Shown piece by piece: positions 31,235 to 44,515 of a stretch of 64,000 nt of DNA. The stretch's first letter is position 1. The number at the start of each line of letters is the position of its first letter. The notes under the pieces are model-generated. The model searched no databases. It was not told the DNA's origin and saw only the letters and a list, made by a program, of their open reading frames with translations. The translations under genes and the position numbers were made by a program. This DNA is from Dactylorhiza incarnata. Lineage: Eukaryota > Streptophyta > Magnoliopsida > Asparagales > Orchidaceae. The DNA lies in assembly GCA_033032865.1 (NCBI GenBank), contig JAWHQI010000024.1:3410001-3474000 (forward strand), written 5' to 3'.

Positions 31235-32569
31235 ATGGCGCTTCATGATCTCGCATCTTCTAGAGGGGATAATTTTTATGGAAATGGAAACTCATTATGT
31301 CCACCATTATTTATGGGTGAAAATTATAATGGGTGGAAAACTCTTATGGAAAAATTTCTTAAATCTATGGATATTGAAGTTTGGAATATTACTATTAAAA
31401 TGCCCCCAAGTATTTTAAATAAAAATGAAATGTTTTTAAATGCCAAATCTATGAATAGTCTATATTGTGCTCTAGATCAAAATATTTTCAAACTTATTTA
31501 TACGCTTCCTACTGCTTTTCAAGTTTGAAAATTTCTTGAGAATACTTATAGTCTTCCTTCCACAGAGGGTGAAAATGAGCAATTCTTTTTGGATTCAAGC
31601 GAAGAAATCGATGAGGACTCATGCTTGGAGGAAGATCTATCTAAAAGAGAAGAATGCAACGTCACAATATTGGACTCAAATGATGGCAACACATCAAGCA
31701 AAAGAGAAGGTGAAAACTCAACTATGGAAGAGGAATGCAAAGAAAATGTCAAAGGAACCTTTGGTTCAAATCTTGCCTCATTCCATAGCAAGGTAAGAAA
31801 ATCAAAACATTCTCTTTTTGTATCAAATTCTACTTCTACATTTCGTATGCTTAAAATTGCTAAAAGTAAAATTTTAAAATTGAGAAATGCTAATTCCAAA
31901 CTATGTTTAGAAAATAAATCTTTAAAAGCAAACGCTAAAGTAGAATCTCATATTGATGTGTCAAATTCTCTTTCATGCTCATTAAGTGAAAATGCTAAAC
32001 CTTGTTTTGATTATAATTCTTTTAAAGAAGAACTCAAGGTTTTAGAAAAAAGACTTTTAATTTCAATAGAGCATGATGAAAATTTGATAAAAGAAAATGA
32101 AAATTTGATAAAAGAAAATGAAAATTTAAAGGATAAACAAGAATCAATAAAATTGTTTATTGAAAATTTTTCAAGTAATAAAAAATCTCTTAACTCTAGT
32201 TTATTAAGAAATCTAAATTTAAAAAGTTTTACTCCACATATTATGAGTATGTATAAAAGGAAGAATGAAAATGATAAGCAACTTAATTGTAGTTTGAAAA
32301 ACAATTTCAAAACTCATAAATCTTTAATGCTTTGTTTTTCAAATAACTATCATCTTTCACAAAATCATTTATCTCTCAAATTGAATGTTAATAAATTTCC
32401 TATCAATAATACGTTGAAAACTCATTGCAATTATAAGCCACAATTTCATGACCATCGAAATTTGAAACATATTCAACCAAAGTATGAATGGAGGCCCAAA
32501 ATTAAAAACGAAACACTAGCTCCACTTGTAAAAGCCCATTCATCACTATCTCTCCATAAAACAACATGA
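31235..32569 (+). pseudogene. Gag-like ORF of D, one internal stop
   Basis: One frame from ATG 31235 to TGA 32567, with a single TGA at 31526-31528. The first ~100 residues are Copia Gag type (PLFMGENYNGWKTLMEKFLKSMDIEVWNI, MNSLYCALDQNIFKLI), parallel to F's Gag N-terminus. The rest of the capsid region and the zinc knuckle seen in F are absent. The frame instead passes into an acidic Ser/Glu stretch and a Lys/Asn-rich coiled-coil-like tail (SLKANAKVESHI, EELKVLEKRLL, repeated LIKENENL). C1 carries the same tail. After the stop the sequence still spells IWVPKGT-like codons normally found at the Gag end. It may be a remodelled Gag or a decayed one. Confidence 0.78.
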
Positions 32570-35500
32570 TGTATTTGGGTACCCAAAGGAACCATCACAC
32601 TTGGTCCCCTTTGGATACCTAAATCTCTCATTCACTAGGAATCATTATATTGCATGAAGTAGAAATAAATTAAAAATGAAATATCATTACTCTACTTCAT
32701 GATATGCTTAATTGCTTTTTCTTCTGTTTGTTTTTCTTATTTTTGAGCCAACACGCTAAGGTCACTTAGATATATTATGAAATATGACTTTCATATTTTA
32801 AGCCTAATGTTTATCAAATCAAAATTGAATTAAATTAAATATAAAGTCATAAAATTTTCAAGTGATCTATCTTTCTTTTTTTATATGTTTTATCCTTTTT
32901 AAATCCATTGCCTATAAATGTCTTATATTATCATTATAAATTGAATGCTAAATTTGCTAAATGATACTATCAAGACTAATGAAATTGCTTTTAAAATTGG
33001 ATTTAAATGGACTTTTAGGGGTCTTAGGCTAAAATGTTAAATGCACAACTTATTGCATATTTGTCTATTTTTTGTTGCTACATATAATTACCCTTATATT
33101 GAAAATCATAATCGAGAAAAATCGAAATCAAATATTATCAAAAACAATGTATTTTAAATCAAATATTGTAACTCTGTTGCTAACGCCAGGCGTTATCACT
33201 AACGCTGGCGGTAGCATATTTTCCTAAAAATTCTGATTTCTCTAATTATTATTTTTCTGAAAATTTATTTTACTATCATTATTTTCAAATACCTTGTATT
33301 TGTTTTGTCTAATTTCTACATATTAAAATCAAAAAGAAAATTTACAAAAATGATGATTATGATTTCACAATCACCACCATGATCTATTAATATCCTATGC
33401 TAAAATTCACTATAATCTTAAATCAACTAATTCTATCAACCTTAGGAATTATGAAATGTATGATTGCAATTGGTATTATAGTTTCATATCTTATTTTGTG
33501 TGTGTGATGTGCATCTCTATTTTTTGCATGTATCTCATTATCTTTAGACCTATGAATTAACTTGATATCAACAAGATGAAATCAAATAAATTGTCACTTC
33601 TTTCTAGGTCTATGAAAATTCAAAACTCTATGTTTGAATACATGCAATTCAATTATATATTTGTCCAATTTTACTTAGCTTTGCACCTTGTTGTCATAAT
33701 TCATCATACTAGCATCATCACTTACCATTGGTAGAAATCAATGTCCATGCTAATTATATATCTTGCAATGCTAAAGTAAATTATATTACTAGAATATGAA
33801 AATCATAATTTCCTTTGTAGTTATTTGCATGAATAAAATTTTTTTTTAAATGGATTTAAAATCAACAATCGTTGATATAAGTGTAAATCCAAAACTAATC
33901 ATGCAATTATACCATAGTTTATATATTTAAGGCTTACACGCTTAGTATGTCCATAATCATTAAACATATGACTTGTGTCTCATAATAACGAGGGCATAGG
34001 ATTGTGTGCATTAGAGACCTAACCTCTAAGTCATGTCTTGTCCTTAACCGGGGAGGATTCCAGTAGGGCCTTGCGAGGCACTGGGGGGAAAGAGTGCTAG
34101 GTTGAGCATCGTCTTTTGTATGCATATGGGATTAACACCCCAACCTACGGCATGCGTGCAGCTCCTCATGCCCATCCGTCACTTAGTACGGGGCTAGAGT
34201 GTAGTCATGTAGTTAAGGTATCTTGATCTTAGATATACTCATATTATATTCATTGCATGAATATTATCTTACTCTTTATACTTAAATTATGCATATTTGT
34301 TTTTGTTCTAACATTGCATCTTGTGTTTGCATATTTTATTATTTTGAGCTTTAATGATTTTACTAAACACAAGTAGAGCCTTTAAATCTAATCAATATAC
34401 TCTGAAATTTCAACTAAGGAAAGGCCTCTTTATAATACAAATGAATTTTGAAAAACATTTTTAAAAAAATCAAGAAATGCAGTTCTATTTTGGCGTTAAG
34501 AAGTTAACGCCTCGCGTTAGCTCCTTTGCTCCAAAAAAATTTTTTGTTTTGAGTAATTTCTGGTATTATTTTAATGTTTTGTGTGTGTTTTATTTCTCTG
34601 TTTGTAAAAAGTTTCTATCTTTTTATTTCCTTTAAAACAAAATTTATTTCTTTTAAAAAAATATATATGTATTTTCTCATGCGTTATTTTGGGTTTATTT
34701 CTCTGGCATAGAAAATCATTTACTGAAAGGGCTTTTAAAGACTTCTATGATTTCCAGAAAATGTTTAAATTTGAATATTTAAAAAACAAATACAAAATTA
34801 TAAAATAATTTCAAAGAACAAAAATATGATTTTTCTCTTTATGTGTGTTTATTGTTTTGTACTCATATAAAAAATTCAAAAATTTTAAAAAAAATTTGAT
34901 TGTTATTCATTGTCATTGTCAAGGATGATTAATTATATCAATTAAAGATTAAATACAATGTTTAATTTAACTTTCAAGTTTCTTAAAAGACATTGTTTTG
35001 TATTTATCATGCCTTGAATATTATCTTGTATATGTGCAATGAAATTGATTGTAGATATACATGTGTAGAAATGCTTAGCATGCCTCTAAGTATGAGTAAT
35101 GTATTACGTTTGATAATGATTTATTCACTCACTTATTTTTGATAATCTACATATGTTTACAATCTTATACTTGCATGATTGTATAATGTAATAACATAAG
35201 TAATTAAAATGCATAAATAGATTACCTACACAACATTGAATTCGTTATTACAATTCTTTGTCTTTCATGCACTTATTCCTTAGAGAAATGTGGTTTAAAA
35301 TGCTATGTTTGCAAAACAAGTGAATTCAGAGTCCTTAGTCACTAAACTAAAAACAAATAATAAATGACAAGGAAAACTCCACCAAGCACTACTCACCCTC
35401 CTGATAAGTCTTAATGAGCATTGTGAGGTTGAGCACCTTGGCTAAAGAATTGTAAAGTGTCTTGTAGCAAACAATTTATACACGACTTCTCTTTAGTACA

Positions 35501-36779
35501 CTGGATCACAAAAAAAATGAAAATAAAACTAAAAATTATAAATGTGATCCCCAAGCACTACTTTGCACCCTGATAAGTCTTAATAAGCATTGTGTGTGCA
35601 GAGCACCTTGGTAGTTGTACTCTTTATTTATGTGCATTGAAATATTGTGGAAGTAATATTATTTGTGTATTTTAATGTTGTGTTATTTCATTATATATGT
35701 CATGTGTTTTTGATTGATTCACTTGTATACTTTATCAAAACACTACTTTGTACACATCATTATCTTTCATAAAACTTCTACTCATGAGAATTGGATCCTA
35801 GTGCTCATCTACACTATTCTCTGCAAACTTAAGTAAAGGCACTAGATTGCAAAGCATGATCGCTACAATGTTTATGTTTACTTGAAATACAAATTTTATT
35901 ACATTGTAGTTTTTATATCTTTTCTTGATATTATGAAATCATGCTTGCAATTTTATCTTAATGGAATAGCATCTCTTGAATCTATAACTCAAACATCAAC
36001 TTTTCAAATTTAAAACTCATTATCCTTTATATGATTTTATCTTCTAAAATGATGTTTATGTTTAAGAGTGCTTATTATATTCTTCTGCTAAGTTTACCAC
36101 TTATGCTCATTCATGTCTATTATTTTTAACACCGTGGTTTTCTTTTCAACATGTGGTATCTTAAAATAGAATGCTTACTTTAACATGTTAGCTATGTTGC
36201 TTACTACTATATGTTACATCATGCTTATATTTTTCTCAACAAGTAGTATTTAACAACCTTTTGATTGCATCATATCTTTCTTCTCGACATAGAACATATT
36301 ACTCCTTATTGCACACTCTCACCTAAATCTTCTTTTGATACTAACAAAAGGGTAGAATAAATTACATAAATCTAATATTTAGGGGGAGTACATTATAATG
36401 ATTTCAAACTCAAAGAAAGTATTTATGTAGGGGGAGTAATCATATAGGAAGTGCATACAATATCATATGCTCGATCATGACAATCCTTCAATAAGTGGTT
36501 CCTAATCAATCTTAATAGATATACACTCATCCCTACCCACTTTTGCTAATAACAAAAGGGGGAGAAGAAATTGAGAAATCTAGTCAAATAGATATTTAAG
36601 GGGAGTAAATTATAAGAGAACACTTATGTAGGGGAGGACTTCATATAGAAAAGTTTGCATTATCGCTATTTAACCTGTTATTCATGCATATATTATTACC
36701 TAACTTATCTATAAACACAAATGGTCTTTATCTCACTAATTTCTCATGCAGGTATTTGTTATTATCAAAAGGGGGAGAT
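32570..36779 (+). other. Long conserved non-coding 3' region of D with PPT cluster
   Basis: No ORF is supported. It matches C1 634-4577 closely. Contents: a TAACGCC palindrome pair at about 33180-33212 (missing from C1 by deletion), a GC-richer block at about 33980-34200, a hairpin block at 35382-35441 with a second copy at 35551-35611, and AGGGGGAG-type tracts from about 36340 to the PPT at 36767-36779. F has parts of the same series at 44213-46199. Confidence 0.82.
35382..35611 (+). promoter_or_regulatory. Duplicated hairpin-capable block in D
   Basis: Two copies of CCAAGCACTACT ... GAGCACCTTGG, 60 and 61 bases long. In F (45237-45297) the outer CCAAG/CTTGG and inner AACCTC/GAGGTT arms pair perfectly. 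The first copy in D has one mismatch in the inner arm. Conservation inside otherwise drifting AT-rich DNA suggests a cis-acting RNA or DNA element. Confidence 0.5.
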
Positions 36780-37883
36780 TGTTGGAGCCTATGTTCCGCA
36801 TCTCTTGCTTTCAGAATAACAAATATAGTGTTGTATTTGATCTTGTATTTTGTGTGTTTATAGTATGCAGGTTGTACAGGAACTATAGCTACACATCCCT
36901 ATGAGTAGTATACTGATTGGAGATGTTTCTCTGAAAAGAGAGCTAACGCCCCGCGTTAGCTGTTAACGCCCCGCGTTAACTTCCATTGAGAAGTAATCCT
37001 TTCGAGAAGAAATGTTGTCGAGAACAAATCCGTTAAGAAGCCAGAGACAACGCCAGGCGTTAGACCTTAACGCTGGCGTTAACCGTTCGACGAACTCAAC
37101 TGGCGCTCGACGAAATTGCGCCTGACAAAACTGTGTTCGATGAACTCTGAAGGCGTTCGACGAAAGGAGCTTTCGTTCGACGAACTGAACCTGCGCTCGA
37201 CAAAAATTTCGCTTGAGGAAATTATGTTCGACGAACTGGACCTGCGCTCGAGGAAAATTTTGCTTGACGAACTTATGTTCGACGAAATGAACTTGCGTTC
37301 GACGAATTTGAAGGAGAACGAAACTCAACGCCAGCATTGACTCTTAACGCCAGCGTTGAATCCACAAACTGCCACGATCTTGGCAGTTGCGCAATTTCAG
37401 CCATGACAGTTCACGATCGCTAACGCCGGCGCTAACCCTAAACGCCAGGCGTTAGCTCCCTTGGCAATTTAAAGTACAGTCCCTCTCATTCCTTTTTAGT
37501 TGATTCCAGCATTCTGATTCTTTGGAGAGAGGCTCGTCTACAGCAATTAAGAGATCTCCCTTGGGCTAACATGAAGATCTAAAGAAGATTTTGAAGGAGA
37601 AGGTCTACAATGCATATCCCATAATAAGGACGATCGTTTCAAGAACGCCAACATCTACATCGCCTTCGTCTTCACCTTTAGAATTTCTTGGGGAGTTTCT
37701 CTTTACTTATCTTGTAATCTTTTACTTTTTCCTTTTGTAATTTGTGTGGAGAAATCGTTCGGGGAGAACGTCGGATTCCAGGAAGGATTCTGTGGGTAAA
37801 TTTGCCTTGTGTTGGTGACTAGGTCCTTGTGAGGCTTAGGGGGTAATTCGCCGCCTTGTGCATGGCGACTAGGTCGAGGGTAG
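36780..37883 (+). repeat. 3' LTR of D, first part
   Basis: Starts TGTTGGAGCC after the PPT and matches the 5' LTR. The U3 palindromes, GTTCGACGAA repeats and downstream region are present. The TATA-like box has changed to CAATTTAAA. F is inserted after GGTAG (37879-37883). Confidence 0.92.
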
Positions 37884-39090
37884 TGTCTGACATGTGTGTC
37901 ACATCCCTTTGTTTGAGAATAACAAATCCCAAATTGTATTTGATCTTGCTTGTCGTGTGTTTATAGTGTGCAGGAACTATAGGTGCAATACTCCACAGGA
38001 AGAAAGTAGCTGAATTCAAACATCTGGAAGAATGCACTACCGCCAGCGTTAGAGCTACCGCCAGGCGCTAGCTCAGGTTCCGTTCGACGATCTTGCCTGC
38101 GTTTGACGAAAACTCCATTCGATGAACATTTTTGTTCGACGAAAAATTTTGTTCGGCGAAAATTCTTTTCCACGAAAGTTTGTTCTGCCACACCGCCGAC
38201 GGTTTCGCAACCGCTACCGCCAGCGCTAGCGCTACCGCCTGGCGCTATCTCAAGTTCGTGCACAGCGCCACGCCATCGACGGTTTTGCAACTGCTCCACA
38301 CGAACGCTACCGCAGGAGCTAGGAGCTACCGCAGGCGTTATCGTCAAGTTCTATAAAATGATGGGCTCTCTCTCGTTTTGAGTTAGTGCTTCCAGAGAGA
38401 TTACTTCTTCCATATTTCCAGAGCTGCTACTCTGCCGAAAGTTTATCTCCCACTCAAAGCCAAAGAGGATTTCTGGAGAAGAAAGCCACCACGCTGCATC
38501 CGAAGAACGATCGCTTCAACCTCCCATATGCTACAGCGATCCTTCATCCTCATCTTCAGATATCTCATATAGGGAGTTTCATTATTGTTATATTTATTTT
38601 CATTCCATATTTTTTTGTAATCGTTTAGTTAATTCGCCTTGTGTTGGCGACTAGGTCTGGGTAGGACTTAGGGGGAAATTCGCTTTGTGTTGGCGACTAG
38701 TTCTAGGTGATTAAATCTAGGGGGCTCGAGGCCATATCCGGGGAAGGATTGGCTAGAGCGGCTTGAGGCCTTATACGGGGAAGGATAGGCTAAAGCCAAC
38801 CGGTTTGTGGGGATACAAGTCGGTATAGAAAAGGAAAATTTATTTTTACTTTGTACGCCTCCGATTTCTAGCGATATAGAAATCAATTTTTGTAAACACC
38901 TTTTCATATAATATAATCATGTCTCTATTTGTGTTTACTTGATTTCTTTCATTTGGCATAAAATTATAAAATTGTAAATTACAATTGTTTTCCTCCTTTA
39001 AGATAAATTATTATTTTGTTCTAATTATCTCTAAACAATTTAGTAAAAATTATCAAAGAATTTTTATTCCCTTATTCACCCACCCCCCCA

Positions 39091-39121
<31 letters not shown>

Positions 39122-39144
39122 TAAGGGCGTCAATCGATCCAACA
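37884..39144 (+). repeat. 5' LTR of F
   Basis: 1261 bp, TGTCTGACATG to GATCCAACA; the 3' LTR has TGTTGGACATG, so the left end carries changes. U3 has TACCGCCAGCG/CGCTAGC-type palindromes and GTTCGACGAA repeats (about 38040-38330), then TATAAAAT at 38352. A long poly-C run (about 39075-39119) precedes CTCTAAGGGCG. Confidence 0.93.
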
Positions 39145-39146
39145 AG

Positions 39147-39164
39147 TGGTATCAGAGCGCAGGT
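39147..39164 (+). other. Primer-binding site of F (initiator-Met tRNA type)
   Basis: TGGTATCAGAGCGCAGGT begins two bases after the LTR and matches the standard Copia Met-tRNA site at its first 12 bases. Confidence 0.9.
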
Positions 39165-39193
39165 TATTCCAAACGGTTTAAAAACCAGGAATA

Positions 39194-41142
39194 ATGGCGT
39201 CTTATGATCTCGCTTTTTCCGAGGGTCAGGGAATTAGTAGACCACCTCTATTTACTGGATCGGATTATAATTATTGGAAAAATAGGATGCGTTGTTTTCT
39301 TATGACCTTAGATATTGAGGTTTGGAATATGGTTGAAGAGGAATACTCTCCTCCTACATTTGTAGTTGGAGAGGTAACTATAGAAAAACCTAAGGACAAA
39401 TGGGATGATAAAGATAAACTTAAATGCAAAAATAACGCCAAGGCCATGAATGTATTATTTTGTGCGTTAGATAGAAATGAATTTAATAGAATTTCCGCAT
39501 GTACTTCTGCATATGAAATTAGAATCATTTGGAAGTTACTCATGAAGGTACATCGCAAGTGAAAGATTCAAAGCTTTTCCAACTTGAATCGGAATATGAA
39601 AAATTCTGGATGGATGAAAGTGAAGATGTTGATGGCATGTACACGCGCTTCACCAAGATCGTCAATGCCTCCAAAGCTCTTGGAAAGACCTTCTCCAACG
39701 GCGACTTGGTCCGGAAGATCCTTCGTTCCCTTCCACCAAAATTCAACCCGAAGGTGACGGCCATTTCAGAATCGCACAATCTAAGGACGCTCCAAGTTGA
39801 GAGCCTCATTGGGAATCTCAAAACCCATGAGGTAGAACTCAAAATCCAATTTGATGAATACAACAAGGAGCCAAAGAAGAAGGCGTTGGCACTAAAAGAA
39901 AAGAAGGAGTGCCAAGAGAATGAGGATGAAGATGAAGAGAGTCTCTTGGTAAAGAATTTCCGAAAATTCATGCGCAATCCGGAAAGAAGAAACACCTTTT
40001 GGAAATTTATCCAAAAGGGTGAATGATGGAAAGGGTCATCTTCAAAGAAGGAAAAAGAGAGCGACAATGAAGAAGAGAGACCACGACCGGAATGCTATCA
40101 TTATAGGAAGACGGGGCACATAAGGAGCCAATGCCCAAAATTCTTGAAGGAGAAAATGGAGAAACGGCACAAAGGGAAAGAAAAGAGGAAGGTGCTAAAG
40201 GCAAAGACATGGGATGACTCCTCTTCCTCCTCCTCCGAAGAATCAAGCGGTTCTTCATCAAGCGAAGATGAGGAAGCAAACATGTGCCTCATGGGACATG
40301 AAAACGACGGCGATGACACCAGTGTTCATAGCGACACTGAGGGAACTCCTCCCACTTATGATGAACTCTTTAATGAATTCCTTGAAACTTGCAAAGCTTT
40401 TGATAAAAATATGAAAGATAGTATTTTATTGAACCGTGAAAATGAATCTCTTATTAAAGAAAATCAAAAGCTTTCCAAAAAATTAATTATTTTATAAAAG
40501 AGAAAGGTTTCTTACCAAGAGTGTGATCACTCAACTAAATTGGCAAAAGATATTGAAGAGTCACTTTCTAAAGCCCTCTCTAATGCCAAAACTCTTACAA
40601 AAGAGAAGGGGGAATTAGAAAGGAAATTAGAAGCCTCTCTTTTGCAAATCAAAAATAATAAAAAAGGTTTTGAAAATAGGTGTGTCATGCTTGTGAAAGA
40701 AAACTCTTCACTTAAAGCACAAGTTCATGATCTCACCATGGCCATTAAAAAATTTGGAATATGCCAAAAATCACTGGAAATGATTCTAGGGTACCAGTGC
40801 TATGGATCTGGAAAATTTGGGCTCGGATATCGAGGAGAGGGCTACCGCCCAGCGTTAGCCACTAACGTCGGCGCTAGCACCTCATACCAGAAACCTGAAT
40901 TTTCTTTAGCAAATGATTTTTATTCTATAAATCCAATTTATTCCAGCAAGAAAATATTCCAGAAAAGGGCCTCAACCCCCTTTATTTCGTTTGGAAATTG
41001 TTATAGGTTAGGTCACACATCTAGTTCTTGCAGGAAAATAAAACGAAATACTTTAAAGCAAATCTGGGTACCTAAGGCTTCCACTTATTCTATGGGTGGT
41101 TCCACTTGGGTATCCGGATCTTTACTCTCATCTTCTTTCTAG
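39194..41142 (+). pseudogene. Gag of F, broken by a frameshift and stops
   Basis: ATG 39194 follows the primer site. The N-terminus is PPLFTGSDYNYWKNRMRCFL, then MNVLFCALDRNEFNRI. A base is lost near 39521 and the frame continues with EVTHEGTSQVKDSKL, FTKIVNASKALGKTFSN and ILRSLPPKFNPKVTAI, the Copia capsid region. In-frame stops follow at 40024 (TGA), 40495 (TAA) and 41140 (TAG, directly before pol). The zinc knuckle reads CYHYRKTGHIRSQC at about 40093: the second Cys is Tyr, so zinc binding is lost. The tail has a Ser/Glu-rich part, heptad-like coiled coil and a palindrome pair (about 40842-40880) inside the coding sequence. It ends QIWVPKA and onward to the pol junction. Confidence 0.88.
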
Positions 41143-43296
41143 ATGTGTAGGCAGGCTAAGGACAATGAAGACGTGTGGTACTTGGATTCAGGATGCTCCA
41201 AGCACATGACGGGCAATAAAGCAAAGTTCCTTAGCCTAGAAAAGAAGAAGGGAGGGATCGTGACGTTTGGTGACAACGGAAAAGGAAGAATCATGGGAAT
41301 TGGTACAGTTGGTAATGAATCCTTCACTATATCAAATGTTCTTTATGTAAAAGGGCTAAAACATAATTTTATTTCAATTAGGCAATTATGTGATAAAGGA
41401 TTAGATGTTTTATTTGAATCTTCTACTAATCTATGCAAAATATCTAATCCTATTACAAACAATATTTTACTAACTACACCAAGAATTCACAATGTTTATA
41501 TAGTTTCATTTCATGATCTTTCAAAATCATCTTTAAAATGTTTTATTACCAAAAATGATGAACTTGAATTTTGGCATAGAAGGCTAGGACATGCTAGCAC
41601 AAAGCTTATTGTAAATCTTGCCAAAAGAAATTTAATTAGAGGATTGCCTAGATTAAATGGAAATTTACCTTCACTTTGTTCACAATGTCAAAAAGGTAAA
41701 ATTACTAGATCATCTTTCGAAAGTAAAAATTTCATTTCTACTTCAAGACCTTTGCAAATAATTCATATGGATCTTTTTGGTCCCGTTAGCACTCCAAGTC
41801 TTGGTGGTAGATTATATACATATGTCTTAATAGATGATTTTTCAAGATATTGTTGGACATTATTTCTCTCTTCCAAATCCGATGCGTTTTGTGAATTTGC
41901 AAAATTATGTAGTCGTATTCAAAATGATAGTGATTTAAAAATTAAATGCATTCGCTCGGATCATGGAGGAGAATTTGAAAATGAAAAATTTACATCTTAT
42001 TGTGATATGTTAGGCATAAAACATGAGTTCTCCACACCATGCACACCACAACAAAATGGTGTTGTAGAAAGAAAGAATAGGACACTTCAAGAGCTAGCAC
42101 GTACTATGTTATGTGAATATAAATTACCTAAGTCCTTTTGGGCCGAAGCCGTAAACACGTCATGTTATGTTATAAATAGAATCATGCTTCGCCCATCTTT
42201 AAATCTCACACCATATGAACTTTACTTTCAAAAGAAGCCTAATGTATCTTACTTCAAAGTTTTTGGTTGTAAATGCTTTATTTTAAATACAAAAGATAGC
42301 TTGGGAAAGTTTGATGAAAAATGTGATGAAGGAACATTTCTTGGATACTCTTCAACTAGTAAAGCTTATAGAGTTTTTAATAAAAGAACTAGAAAAGTTG
42401 AAGAGTCAATTAATGTGAAATTTGATGAGCTTGTTCCTTGTATAGAAAGACTTTCCGTAGGCATAGAGGATGATCTATTACCTCCTTTGGAGCATGGTGA
42501 TGAAGAACCTTCCAAAGAAGAAGAAGAGGAGGCCAAGAAAGATGAATATGTACCTCCAAGCGTCTTAAAATTCACAAAGGATCATCCACGGGAACTTATA
42601 ATTGGTGAACCATCCATCGGGGTAAGAACTCGCTCTTCTTTTCATGAATCTTATTCAAATATTTGCTTTGTTTCCGAAATTGAACCAAAAAATGTTACAA
42701 CTGCTTTAAACGATGAATTTAGGTTTTTGGCTATGAATGAAGAGTTAGAACAATTTGAGCGACATAATGTTTGGAAATTAGTAGAAAGACCATCTAATTA
42801 CCCGGTTGTAGGTGTAAAATGGATTTTCAAAAATAAATTAGATGGTGAGTCTAGAATATCTATAAATAAAGCACGCTTAGTAGCACAAGGATATTCTCAA
42901 ATCGAGGGGATAGATTTTGATGAATCTTTTGCACCCGTTGCTAGATTGGAGTCTATAAGAATTTTTCTAGCATTTGCAAGCTTTAAAAGAATAAAACTAT
43001 TTCAAATGGATGTGAAAAGTGCTTTTCTAAACGGGTTTGTAAAAGAAGAAGTTTATGTTGAACAACCCCCAGGTTTTATTAATGAAAAATTTCCAAATCA
43101 TGTTTATAAACTAGAAAAAGCATTTTATGGTTTAAAACAAGCGCCCCGTGCATGGTATGAAAGACTTACATCATTTTTATTAAAGCACGGTTATATTATG
43201 GGAAGTGCGGATAATACTCTCTTCATTAAGCACAACAATGATGATATAATTATTTTACAAATATATGTTGATAGATATTATTTTTGGATCTACTAA
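41143..43296 (+). pseudogene. Protease, integrase and 5' RT part of Pol of F
   Basis: In frame with Gag after a TAG at 41140. Protease motif [13 protein letters not shown], pre-integrase WHRRLGHAS and CSQCQKGK, integrase [35 protein letters not shown] and [12 protein letters not shown] end, then [19 protein letters not shown] follows with [56 protein letters not shown] and [15 protein letters not shown]. The frame fails inside the catalytic YVDD box: an extra A at 43273 turns YVDDIIFG into YVDRYYF and a stop. 718 codons are otherwise intact. Confidence 0.93.
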
Positions 43297-44212
43297 TGAA
43301 GAGATGTGTAAAGAAGTTATTTTAGTGATGAAAAATGAATTTGAAATGAGTCTTGTAGGAGAACATTCTTATTTCCTTGGTTTTCAAATATCACAAAGAA
43401 TTGATGGTATCTTTGTAAGTCAAACTAAATATGTCCATGATATGCTAAAACATTTTGGATTTAAAAACCTTAAACATGCTTCTACACCAATGAGTGCATC
43501 ACTAAAATTAGGAAAAGATGAATCAGGAATTTCTATAGATCAAACTTTATATAGAGGTATGATAGGATCTCTACTTTATCTAAGTGCAACTAGACCCGAG
43601 ATTATGTTTGTCGTATGCTTATGTGCTCGATTTCAAGCCAATCCAAAAGAATCTCATTTAAAAGCGGTTAAACGAATTTTTAGATATCTTATTGGGTCAT
43701 CTAGATTAGGATTATGGTATCCGCATAATGATTCATTTACACTACATGGCTATTCCGATTCGGACTATGCCGGTTGTTCACTTGATAGAAAAAGCACTAG
43801 TGGTACTTGTCATTTTCTAGGACCTTCATTAGTTGCATGGTCTAGTAGGAAACAAAATTCGGTTGCACTCTCCACCACGGAGGCCGAATACATTGCATTA
43901 GGGAGTTGTTGTGCACAAGCACTATGGATGAGCCAAACTTTAGAAGACTTTGGTTTTCATCTAAAACATATAGAATTAAAATGTGACAACAAGAGTGCCA
44001 TTGATCTTACAAATAATCCAGTACACCATTCTAGATCCAAACATATAGATGTACGTCATCATTTCATAAGGGATCACATTAAAAAGGAAAATGTTAGGAT
44101 AAGTTTCATTGGCACGGACTCTCAACTTGCTGATATATTCACTAAACCTCTTCCTGATGCAAGGTTTCAAATGTTAAGGTTGGAATTAGGAGTCTTAGAC
44201 ATCTTAGGATGA
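43274..44212 (+). pseudogene. 3' RT part and RNase H of Pol of F
   Basis: From the extra A on, the new frame gives [39 protein letters not shown], then RNase H with SDSDYAGC, KSTSGTCHFLG, STTEAEYIALGSCCAQALW, CDNKSAI, RSKHIDVRHHFIRDH and [13 protein letters not shown]. It ends LELGVLDILG, stop. The RNase H acidic motifs are intact. One base change separates a nearly complete RT-RNase H from its upstream part. Confidence 0.93.
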
Positions 44213-44515
44213 ATAACATGTAAAACACTAATTTTTATGCAATTTGAGCAATCAAGACATCTCTGAATATTACAAAATTTCTGCATAAGACTACTCTTAA
44301 GACCCCTAATCAATATCAAAAATCAGATTTTTAAAATTCTTAAAAAATCGTGTACTGTTTCCAGCGCTAGTGTTAGCGTCGGCGCTAGCGTGGGTGTTTG
44401 ATTTTTCTGTGTTTTAAAATTTCTAAAAATCTATAAAAATATGTTAGTTCATATGTACTACTTATTTGTTGTGTTTCTGACTTTTTGTTCTTTTTGTTTT
44501 ATTCATATTAAGAAA

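Noticed and set aside
39066..39119. Assembly gap or sequencing artefact at the poly-C runs
   Set aside because: The runs sit at the same place in every Copia LTR and shorter forms exist, so they are real features, although exact lengths may be unreliable.
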